A stretch of DNA of 64,000 bases, taken from NCBI GenBank assembly GCA_006212045.1, contig PZPK01000004.1, positions 186,001 to 250,000 on the forward strand, in the 5' to 3' direction. The notes under the pieces were generated by a model. It did not search any database. It had not been told where the DNA came from and worked only from the letters and a program-made list of their open reading frames with translations. Origin of the DNA: Oleiphilus sp. (GTDB taxonomy: Bacteria > Pseudomonadota > Gammaproteobacteria > Pseudomonadales > Oleiphilaceae). The position numbers were made by a program, and so were the translations under genes. Of the stretch, positions 55,701 to 62,426 are shown piece after piece (positions within the stretch are counted from its first letter, which is position 1; each line of letters begins with the position of its first letter).

Positions 55701-57632
55701 ATACTCTGGCGAGGTACCCGTATCTTCAATCCGCCCCAGGCTTTGAAAGGGATTTCCGATGATACCGGTCCCAATGCTACCGCTATTGTCCAGTACCCCA
55801 TCGATATAAATTTTATACTCACCTGCGACGTGATCACGTGTCAGTACGACATGATGGAAAACATCGTCATTGATTGGTACGGTGGATTTAGTATTGAAGT
55901 CATTCGCGACTGAAATCCCGATGTGTCCGGAAGCATCCAGCCAGCCCCAGAAAATATCATCGGAACCGCCGTTTTCTTCAATACCCGTGACGCCTGGTGC
56001 ACGCCAACCGGTATTATTTCCTGTCTGTGTTGTCTTGATCCAGAAACTCATCGAAGCCGTCGCCAGCAATGTATCCAGGGTTCCGGTACCAACATCGACA
56101 TAATCATCGACGCCATCAAATTCTCCGGCCCGGCAAATATGGCCAGAGGCGACAGTATTAGCCCCACCGACGGAACTGCCATCACCACTATTACCGGAAC
56201 TGTCCAGCACTTCTTGAGGTGACCCACTCCAGCGGGTTTCGTCCATACGGTACTCCAGTGCGGGAGTCGGTGCCGTCACGACCAATGGACAGGTATTCAG
56301 ATTCGCCGCAGGAATGTTTTGCCAGGCACCGCCATCACGGCGCCATTCGAGCTGGGCATACGCACGTCCTGTATGCTCAAAGAACTCCAATTCGATGGGA
56401 TAAGCCTGCCCGGCACCAAGCGTCTGCGCGGAAGACGTGCCGGAATAGCGGGGGCTATGCCGGCTCCAGTCATTCACAATCTCTGAGCCATCCAGATCCA
56501 ATCGCATGCCATCGTCGGAATACAGGCGAAATTCGTAACTGCCGCCCTGGTCCGGTGTAAGATAGCCTGTCCAACGAATGCTGAAGCGATCACTATTTCC
56601 GGATACAGCAGGAAATACAGAGGGCGCGCCTGAATTCCAGGCAAAGTTGACCTGACTGTCGAGGCGAAAATACTCGGTCCCGGTAAACAGACCGGCGGGT
56701 TCAGAAACTTTCGATCCACTGCCATTGCGCTGGTCGAAGTAATGCCCCATCAGCCCCTGAAAATCAATCGCGTAGTCGGTACCATCCACCGTCAGGGTGC
56801 TGGTTGATCCCGAATCCAGCCCACTGGCCTCCAGGATAACGACAGTGCTGCTTTGCGCCAATGCCGAAGTAATGGTGCCCACGTCCAGACTGTAGAGACT
56901 AAGATCAAGTGCCTCAGATCCTACGCTGCCAGCATACTCAACAACAATAATATTGTCTGACCCACAGGCGCCACTGACATTATTTACCGCAGGGAGTGCA
57001 TCCGCATAGTCGATGACCAGCAATGGTGCGGCTGTTTGCTCACCGTTGTGAGATTCGGCCGTGCGCTGGCAGCTAACACTGTTACACCCGGCGCCCGGAG
57101 CGATCATCAAGAGCAGACTATTGTTGGCTGTCCACCCTGAGCGATTGACTATTTCCTGGATAATACGGGAGATATCAGGAGTTTGGTGCAACTGATTGGT
57201 GCTGTTCCAGGCGCCGGGACTCCATAATTCCTGGGCCGAGGTCGGTATTCGATTACTTAAATTGGAACTACCGTTACCAATACCGCCGGCATTGTTGGCA
57301 TCCTGACCATAAATAATCAGATTGGTTGTGCCGCTATCGGTCTCGTCTGTTTCAAACTCAATATAGGCTGAACGGATCGTTGCGCCTTGTGGCACATTGA
57401 CATTCCTGAAACGCATTCCGACAATCTGGGTACCGCCACGATAGTCATCGTAGCCCAGCTCCAGATCCGAGCTGCCCCGATACATATCACCATCGGAGAC
57501 GCGTTCCTCCGCATCATCATTGTTACTGCTGACACGCACCTGAACGACGGTTGCAGATGCGGAAGCCCCCAGACCTAACAACAGGACGTATAGAATTGCT
57601 CTGACAACATGGCGGCCAAACAGGCTACTCAT
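52788..57632 (-). CDS. mshQ: MSHA biogenesis protein MshQ with PA14 and LamG domains
   Basis: A very large minor component, probably at the tip of the MSHA pilus. The ATG at 57632 follows GAGG and gives 1614 residues with a signal peptide (RAILYVLLLGLGASASA). Rough domain order: an exported beta-sandwich domain of the type common in such proteins (28-215), a PA14 domain (288-440, GLMGHYFDQRNGSG, RLYSDDGMRLDLDG), two LamG/concanavalin-like domains (about 450-670 and 680-905; FDGVDDYVDVG, WVHVAITWDLP), and the DUF6701 region shared by MshQ proteins (about 905-1614). PA14 and LamG are carbohydrate- or ligand-binding folds, so adhesion is likely. It overlaps mshP by 8 bp. Confidence 0.85.
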   Translation of the reverse strand: MSSLFGRHVVRAILYVLLLGLGASASATVVQVRVSSNNDDAEERVSDGDMYRGSSDLELGYDDYRGGTQIVGMRFRNVNVPQGATIRSAYIEFETDETDSGTTNLIIYGQDANNAGGIGNGSSNLSNRIPTSAQELWSPGAWNSTNQLHQTPDISRIIQEIVNRSGWTANNSLLLMIAPGAGCNSVSCQRTAESHNGEQTAAPLLVIDYADALPAVNNVSGACGSDNIIVVEYAGSVGSEALDLSLYSLDVGTITSALAQSSTVVILEASGLDSGSTSTLTVDGTDYAIDFQGLMGHYFDQRNGSGSKVSEPAGLFTGTEYFRLDSQVNFAWNSGAPSVFPAVSGNSDRFSIRWTGYLTPDQGGSYEFRLYSDDGMRLDLDGSEIVNDWSRHSPRYSGTSSAQTLGAGQAYPIELEFFEHTGRAYAQLEWRRDGGAWQNIPAANLNTCPLVVTAPTPALEYRMDETRWSGSPQEVLDSSGNSGDGSSVGGANTVASGHICRAGEFDGVDDYVDVGTGTLDTLLATASMSFWIKTTQTGNNTGWRAPGVTGIEENGGSDDIFWGWLDASGHIGISVANDFNTKSTVPINDDVFHHVVLTRDHVAGEYKIYIDGVLDNSGSIGTGIIGNPFQSLGRIEDTGTSPEYFQGLLDEIKIFDAVLSDAEVTLLFNETRPCNNKLPIAHYAFEQSPWTTAGTVIEDDSGNGNDGVSVGNAADNADGYVCRGVDIPFNNSTAEIDAINSRLDINTALGNEGTIMLWYRASEDWAGNGTVNLLDATTDVLGNANDKYFFLSRENNGRLRFALEDSADRDFNLYTGANAYVAGTWVHVAITWDLPNDAMEIYINGSREANRSTSSNGVLGDLGSIYFGDNSSTYHAPGASAYGRLDEIRLYTEVLSDSEIGVALSESHPCNASCTLDHFDIQQDDYGLACPQARTSVTITAQCADDSTKTDYVGTVSLSSNESTESTFYAASTGGSAIGNIRFDGSESGTATVYLFHSNVNPTVTVIADDGSVSSTSSDSTEFAANGFVASNPAGFSCGGSTSVTLTAIGQDTASGGTCVQLTGFDGSKNLKVWSDINIDIAESPGVKDTGLPRSMQVNGSNTASSQPASNNVVANFNNGVGTLNIEYLDVGEILNMHVRHDASPYDGSVAEFSALTATLSPFVVTPDRIVVSADDPVDAACNSSDESVLGSCPDFAKAGEDFAITTQALCSDSGPSLAPSYRGTVGLTHQLIAPSSGTTGSLNVSQVLFDGSEVTPGQRATANQQFSEVGIFSLTTVPQTYFGETVSGATSANIGRFIPDHFLVSASDGEFENACGSFSYVGQAFGYATGMEPNATITARSAGNTTTQNYTDANFIKLTASDITRSFPTQDSTSMGADGLTRLNVTSSANLGTVSVSSPGVLLYVFDTSDDYRYDKDGNSLVPPFLSDLSVSATAITDADSVSATALPTWTPQAVSLRYGRWRTENVFGPENKDLAMLGQSEYLDASGNFVLNTADSCTDIATGMSVTDSTGSNVSSPYNNIAVGDGSSALSYNATLSGGLADLVFSAPGLASSGDQHVGSIGFALDLASQPWLRFDWNGDASLDANDDQQHSATFGQYRGHDRIIYWREVLP

Positions 57633-58053
57633 GCGCGCGGACCTCAATGGATCGCGTTGCCCGTTCCATACCCGAACCACAGACAGCCTGACTGGAGATC
57701 GTAAAGTAATCAGTGCCGGCTACGCTAACCTGGCTGCAACTCAGGGCTGCGGTGCAATTTTCCAGCCCGGGATTGGTGCCGGATGCATTGAAATCAATAT
57801 CCACCAGTGAAGCATTACAGGCAACACTGCCTACGAAAACCCTATTCAGGGCCACTTGGGCGCCACTCTCCGCTGCATAAAATGCCCGCTGGGACTGGAA
57901 ATTCTGCGCAAAGCCGATGTTGGAGTCCTGTGTCAGGTCGGCCAGCGCAACCACGATCAATGCCAGCACAGTGATAACAAAAATGGTAGCAGGTAAACCG
58001 ATGCCGCGCTGCCTGATGCGGGCAGGCATTCTTTCTGAGGATTTACGGTACAT
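57625..58053 (-). CDS. mshP: MSHA biogenesis protein MshP
   Basis: A small PilX-like membrane protein of 142 residues. The start MYRKSSERMPARIRQ at 58053 is preferred because AGGAGG lies upstream; it overlaps mshO by 11 bp. A single N-terminal helix (GIGLPATIFVITVLALIVVALA) precedes a periplasmic domain with four Cys (NCTAALSC among them). FYAAESGAQVALNRV is the usual pilin-related pattern after the helix. The cognate position between mshO and mshQ supports the name. Confidence 0.85.
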   Translation of the reverse strand: MYRKSSERMPARIRQRGIGLPATIFVITVLALIVVALADLTQDSNIGFAQNFQSQRAFYAAESGAQVALNRVFVGSVACNASLVDIDFNASGTNPGLENCTAALSCSQVSVAGTDYFTISSQAVCGSGMERATRSIEVRAHE

Positions 58054-58840
58054 TGCGAATCTGCACCTCCTGATCAATCGACTGGGTCAGGCCGCTGCCT
58101 TCCGTCACATCGAACGCCAGTGTGACCACGCCACCCCGGGTTAGTGTTCCCGGTGTGTAACTGAACTCCCCGTTTGCCAAACCACTGGCTACCACGGTTC
58201 CTGTGAGTGCGCTCGGGGCCGGCATGGCATTTTGGAAGCCGTAGCCCTGGTAAATGTTGAGTACACCGGATTCAAAACAAAACATTTCCGGTTGACGCAC
58301 CACATACAAGCGGCGCTGCGGCGAATCGCTCAAAAACTGGTGGCTGGCATTCAAGGTCAGCAACAGGGCATTCGTCGTAGTGCCCGCAGCAAGTGAGGCG
58401 ATTGTTCCGCTGATCATTCCCGGACTTGCCAGTCCATACATGCCTGCCAGGGTGTTCGGATAAACAGCGACACGGTCCTGTGTCGTATCAATGGAAGCAT
58501 TGTTGTAATTGGGAAAAGGGACAACTTCAAAACTGGATGCCGCCGCCAGCGTCGGCACACTCAAATAATCTGTTCCGGCAACGGTAGGAATATATTCGAT
58601 ACAGGTCCCGGTACCACTTGCATCATTGATACGAAAACTATTGGGAAGCGCGTCGCGCACTGCGCGGCTGAGTTTTTCCGAGACAATCCAGGCAATCGTT
58701 GCAACCTGTTGCCGTTCGGCCGTATCCGCATAGCCTTGAACAGAACGTCCAATAAAATTGGTGATTCCGACACCGAGAATACCGATAATTACGATTACCA
58801 CGATAATCTCTATTAACGTAAACCCCTGCTGTCGTCGCAT
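58043..58840 (-). CDS. mshO: MSHA minor pilin-like protein MshO
   Basis: A 265-residue prepilin. The ATG at 58840 follows AGGGGA by 9 bases; the N-terminus MRRQQGFTLIEIIVVIVIIG has the prepilin peptidase site (G before F) and the hydrophobic spine helix. A periplasmic domain with three Cys follows. Position between mshD and mshP identifies it. It starts 1 base past the mshD stop region, so the genes are tightly coupled. Confidence 0.86.
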   Translation of the reverse strand: MRRQQGFTLIEIIVVIVIIGILGVGITNFIGRSVQGYADTAERQQVATIAWIVSEKLSRAVRDALPNSFRINDASGTGTCIEYIPTVAGTDYLSVPTLAAASSFEVVPFPNYNNASIDTTQDRVAVYPNTLAGMYGLASPGMISGTIASLAAGTTTNALLLTLNASHQFLSDSPQRRLYVVRQPEMFCFESGVLNIYQGYGFQNAMPAPSALTGTVVASGLANGEFSYTPGTLTRGGVVTLAFDVTEGSGLTQSIDQEVQIRNVP

Positions 58841-58841
58841 G

Positions 58842-59369
58842 CTAGTAGTTCCCCTTATAAGCGGAAAACACAACGGGAGCTTGCGCAGGTGGTGAAATCG
58901 TCACCATGATTTTCTTCGCATGATTGTTGCCACTGGCACCGACACGGGAACCGTCACAGGTGACCGTTACCGCCACTGTATAAGGAGCATAAGTGGCATC
59001 CAGCGCACCAATCAGACTGACAGGCGGATTATCGCTAATACCATTGTAGTCATCGACATCATTGTAGGTCGCTCTGGTTTCTCCCGTTTCGCTGCCGAGA
59101 CTACCGCAGGCGGGAGAAGAAACCGGAGGTGTTCCTCCAAGTGGCGTGGCATGGTCGTAATTTTTGGCAAGAATCTCGTCCAGATAAAGTTGAGCCAGTT
59201 TCAAGGACTTATTGCGCCAAAGAGGGTCAGCACTCTTGGAAACCGAGAGACTGAAGGCATTCAGCACGGCAGTCATCGCGATTGCAATAATGACGATAGA
59301 GATGATCAATTCAACCAACGTGACACCGCGCTGATGGCGTGCGCCATGTCGAGCTCTGGAAACAATCAT
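58842..59369 (-). CDS. mshD: MSHA minor pilin MshD
   Basis: A prepilin of 175 residues; HQRGVTLVELIISIVIIAIA is the class signal with cleavage before Val. The rest is a small globular domain with Cys residues (SSPACGSLGS, VTVTCDGS). Its start overlaps the mshC stop by 4 bases, and the next gene, mshO, begins immediately after its stop. Assignment rests on order and the pilin signal. Confidence 0.84.
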   Translation of the reverse strand: MIVSRARHGARHQRGVTLVELIISIVIIAIAMTAVLNAFSLSVSKSADPLWRNKSLKLAQLYLDEILAKNYDHATPLGGTPPVSSPACGSLGSETGETRATYNDVDDYNGISDNPPVSLIGALDATYAPYTVAVTVTCDGSRVGASGNNHAKKIMVTISPPAQAPVVFSAYKGNY

Positions 59370-59866
59370 GGACAGGCCGCCGTGCTTTCATAAGCGTAGC
59401 CTTGTGCAGAAAGGCAGACACGAAAACTGTTCTGGCCACTAAACCGGAATTCATGATCACTCGCCGGTGTCAGTTCGGCGCCATTGGTCCAGGTAAAAGT
59501 CTGGCTGCTACCCGAAGAAAAAGCAACGCCGTCGACCGACAGGGTATTACCACTCGACTCGACTGTCACGGGCCCTGGATTGGTGACGCCAGACTTTTGC
59601 AGGTTAAACACCCAGTTATCGTTGCCATCCACCGAAACGGTTAGGCTCACGGGGTTGGCAATGCCACTGGAACCCAATGCAATTTGCTGGGCCAGCAAAG
59701 ACTGGGAGATCAACAGATCCTTGGCAACAAACCCGGAATAGGCCGACTGCGATGTGAACAGGCTGATACCACCGAAACTCAACAGACCGATCAACACGAT
59801 CACCATGACCAGCTCAATCAGGGTAAAGCCTTTCTGTCGTATCCGCGCTGTCGTTTGCATAGTCAT
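59366..59866 (-). CDS. mshC: MSHA minor pilin MshC
   Basis: A prepilin of 166 residues with RIRQKGFTLIELVMVIVLIG as leader and helix (cleavage before Phe). The periplasmic domain is rich in Ser/Thr/Gly strands and ends FRVCLSAQGYAYESTAACP, with two Cys for a C-terminal disulfide loop. Start is 8 bp before the terminator that separates it from mshA, so it may be expressed at a lower level than the pilin. Confidence 0.85.
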   Translation of the reverse strand: MTMQTTARIRQKGFTLIELVMVIVLIGLLSFGGISLFTSQSAYSGFVAKDLLISQSLLAQQIALGSSGIANPVSLTVSVDGNDNWVFNLQKSGVTNPGPVTVESSGNTLSVDGVAFSSGSSQTFTWTNGAELTPASDHEFRFSGQNSFRVCLSAQGYAYESTAACP

Positions 59867-59873
59867 CTCAGAC

Positions 59874-59900
59874 GAAAAAAAGCGCCCGAAAGCGCTTTTT
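59874..59900 (-). terminator. Intrinsic terminator between mshA and mshC
   Basis: AAAAAGCGC pairs with GCGCTTTTT around a CCGAAA loop. On the minus strand it ends in seven T. It sits 17 bp after the mshA stop and just upstream of mshC, so it probably limits read-through from the abundant pilin message. Confidence 0.8.
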
Positions 59901-59916
59901 GCATGATCCCGTCAGG

Positions 59917-60384
59917 TTAACAACCGCCGGTCACATCACCAATTACCGCAGGAGTTGTAGCGTCCGCTGCCTGAGTGTAGGTGAATTCACACGAACCTGA
60001 TGCTGTACCGCTAATGGTCACCGTTGTCACCGGTGTCGAAGTTGTATCGGTCGCAAAGGTAAAGTCAGGATCCAGCTGAGCTGCAATCGCGATACCCGCA
60101 GGGCTCGCATTACTGCCACCAGCGACTGGATAGCCATACGCCAGGTTGACAGTCTGACCTTCCAGTGTGATAGATCCCGTCGATCCGGTCTGGTTACTGA
60201 CCAGTGCATCGGCATGTGAAATCGCCGAGGCTGATTTCACCGCACCCTGCGCGGCGGTAATGGAGGCCAGACGGGCATCCGCACCAAGATCAGCAAAACG
60301 GGGCAATGCAAAAGCAGACAGTATGCCCAGTATCACAATCACCATGACCAGTTCGATTAACGTAAAACCTGCTTGACGCTTCAT
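59917..60384 (-). CDS. mshA: MSHA major pilin (type IV pilin)
   Basis: The pilus subunit, 155 residues. The leader MKRQAG precedes FTLIELVMVIVILGILSAFA, with prepilin peptidase cleavage between Gly and Phe and the conserved Glu5. The globular head is short and Ser/Thr/Ala-rich, with two Cys (GSCEFTY and the last residue Cys) forming the D-region loop. The ATG follows AGGAG. The gap of 238 bp to mshF should hold its promoter, but I see no clear -10/-35 pair. Only one pilin gene lies here where Vibrio has mshB and mshA. Confidence 0.88.
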   Translation of the reverse strand: MKRQAGFTLIELVMVIVILGILSAFALPRFADLGADARLASITAAQGAVKSASAISHADALVSNQTGSTGSITLEGQTVNLAYGYPVAGGSNASPAGIAIAAQLDPDFTFATDTTSTPVTTVTISGTASGSCEFTYTQAADATTPAVIGDVTGGC

Positions 60385-60622
60385 TTTCTATTGCTCCTGT
60401 TATGTAGTCTGCACTTGCGATACGACATGCTCAGTACATTGATAAATAGTAATAAGTTACTTTAACTATAGTCAGTAAACAAAAGACATCTATTACAAAT
60501 ATGTTTGCTTTTGTATCTGAACTTCGACGTTTTGTGCCTCAAAATCAAGGGACTAAGCGCAACAGCATCATCCTACTGTTGGCTCGACAATACAGAAGCG
60601 TTGATACTCAAGGCGAATACTG

Positions 60623-61171
60623 TCACCGCAGGTATTCCAGCTTCAGCGCTTCGAGTCGACTCCCTTGCATCAATGGGCGAACCCGAAATTTCAGCCAACG
60701 TGTCCTTGCTCCCGTCCTTATCCCTGATGAGGCTTGCTCTTTACTCTCCAGTTCGCGCCAATGCGCCTTCATCCTGACCCCGGATTGCGTGCGCGGCAAA
60801 TAGGCGATCACACGTAGCACCGGATCATAAGCCCAGTTTCCGCGTGCCTGCTCCGGGTCAAGCGAAGCCAGCTCCACCTCCCCCAGATACTGTGACGGAC
60901 GGCCTTCGGGAGAGGCCTCAATCCAATCCATCGGGTTGGCGCCAAAAAGCGTTTTTCCACTGACCCGCCCCCCTTTGGCCTGAATCTCCAACTGCTTGAC
61001 CCGCAAGGCCGAGCGTAATTCCGCCAGCCTGAAATCGAAGCGCGTCTGTTCCAGATTGTCAATTTCCCTATCTACCCGTGTCACCAGCATCAATATCAGG
61101 ATGCCCACAATCGCCAGTGAAATGCCGACCGTAAAAAAGCGCCCTTTAAATGCTCTTGCGGAAACAACCAT
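60623..61171 (-). CDS. mshF: MSHA biogenesis protein MshF
   Basis: A 182-residue inner-membrane accessory protein of the pilus. One N-terminal helix (FFTVGISLAIVGILILMLV, about 12-30) is followed by a coiled helix (DREIDNLEQTRFDFRLAEL) and a small periplasmic domain (GNWAYDPVLRVIAYLP, then a basic end). Its sequence is poorly conserved; the name relies on lying between mshG and the pilin gene. It starts 17 bp after mshG. Confidence 0.78.
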   Translation of the reverse strand: MVVSARAFKGRFFTVGISLAIVGILILMLVTRVDREIDNLEQTRFDFRLAELRSALRVKQLEIQAKGGRVSGKTLFGANPMDWIEASPEGRPSQYLGEVELASLDPEQARGNWAYDPVLRVIAYLPRTQSGVRMKAHWRELESKEQASSGIRTGARTRWLKFRVRPLMQGSRLEALKLEYLR

Positions 61172-61188
61172 GTTTTGGCAACCCGTAT

Positions 61189-62415
61189 TTAGCCACGCCC
61201 GCTTGCTGCCGAACCCAAATCCCAGATTGGCAAAAACACACCCAAAGCCAGAATCAGTACGATGACACCCATCGCGACAATCAGGATTGGCTCAATCGCT
61301 TCAGACAATCGCTTGAGTGAATAATCCGCTTCTTCATCGTAAAAATCCGCCACCTCATTGAGCAGGGAATCAATCGCACCGGTTTCTTCCCCAACGGAAA
61401 TCATCTGCAGCACCAGAGGCGTAAAAACTTCGGTATTACGTGCCGAACGCAATAGGCTGTCGCCGCGTTCAATGGAGGACTTCATCTCGACGATACGGGA
61501 ACCAATAAATTTGTTGCCCGAGGCCTCTGCTGCAATCGCCAAAGCATGTGTAATCGCCATGCCGGAGCTCAGCATCATGGCAAAATTACGGGTAAATCGT
61601 GACAGGGCTATCTGCTCAAACAGGATACCCACGATCGGAAATCCCAACTTGCGCCGGTCCCACTCCAGATGCCCTGCTTCGGTATTGGCCCAATATCTGA
61701 AAGCATAAATCGCCAGCGCAATCGAACCCAGAATTAACCACCAGTAGTTAAGACAAAATTCGGATGTACTCACCAGTATCTGAGTCGGCCAGGGAAGTGC
61801 GGCGCCAAATTTTTCAAAGACGCTGGCAAACTGGGGAATCACGAAGACATTCACGACAAACAATGCAACAAATATCGCGATCATCACCATTGTCGGATAA
61901 CGTGTCGCCTGCTTGACGCGCTTACGCGTGTCCCGTTCCAATTCGAGGTTTTCACTCAGTCGTTTAAATGCTTCATCCAACTGACCAGTGTTTTCACCCA
62001 CATGAATCATGCTGATGAACAGCTCGGAAAAAACCTTTGGGTGCGACTGCATCGACGAAGCCAGATTAATACCCGACTCGAGCCGCTTGGCGACGTCCCC
62101 CAGGGTTTCCGAAAGCAGCTCCGATTTAGTGGAATCCGCCAGGCCTTTCATCGCACGGATGATAGGAATCCCTGCGCGCATCAAGGCATTCATTTGCCGA
62201 CAGAAAATGATTAACTCATCCAGAGATACCTTCTGCGGGAAAATGTGTATTTCGATCGGTTTTCCAGAAGCTTTCTGGACCGCCTCAACGATCCTGATCG
62301 GCGTGATACCCTGACGCGAAAGCTCTGACGCCGCCGCGTTCTGGGACGCTACCTCAAGTCTTCCGCTAACCGCTTTACCCTTGCTATCACGCCCCTGATA
62401 TTCAAAACTCGCCAT
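61189..62415 (-). CDS. mshG: MSHA assembly inner-membrane platform protein MshG
   Basis: A PilC/GspF-family platform protein of 408 residues. Two T2SSF domains are present, each a helical bundle with glycine and Gly-Glu motifs (ISMIHVGENTGQLDEAF and MISVGEETGAIDSLL). Three membrane helices are seen, including VMIAIFVALFVVNVFVIP and ILIVAMGVIVLILALGVF. The N-terminus SFEYQGRDSKGKAVSG is standard. It starts 11 bp after mshE and lies upstream of mshF. Confidence 0.91.
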   Translation of the reverse strand: MASFEYQGRDSKGKAVSGRLEVASQNAAASELSRQGITPIRIVEAVQKASGKPIEIHIFPQKVSLDELIIFCRQMNALMRAGIPIIRAMKGLADSTKSELLSETLGDVAKRLESGINLASSMQSHPKVFSELFISMIHVGENTGQLDEAFKRLSENLELERDTRKRVKQATRYPTMVMIAIFVALFVVNVFVIPQFASVFEKFGAALPWPTQILVSTSEFCLNYWWLILGSIALAIYAFRYWANTEAGHLEWDRRKLGFPIVGILFEQIALSRFTRNFAMMLSSGMAITHALAIAAEASGNKFIGSRIVEMKSSIERGDSLLRSARNTEVFTPLVLQMISVGEETGAIDSLLNEVADFYDEEADYSLKRLSEAIEPILIVAMGVIVLILALGVFLPIWDLGSAASGRG

Positions 62416-62426
62416 AACCCGCGCCC

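Noticed and set aside
55152-55913. 253-codon plus-strand frame inside mshQ
   Set aside because: mshQ is continuous and recognisable on the other strand; the frame has no known motif.
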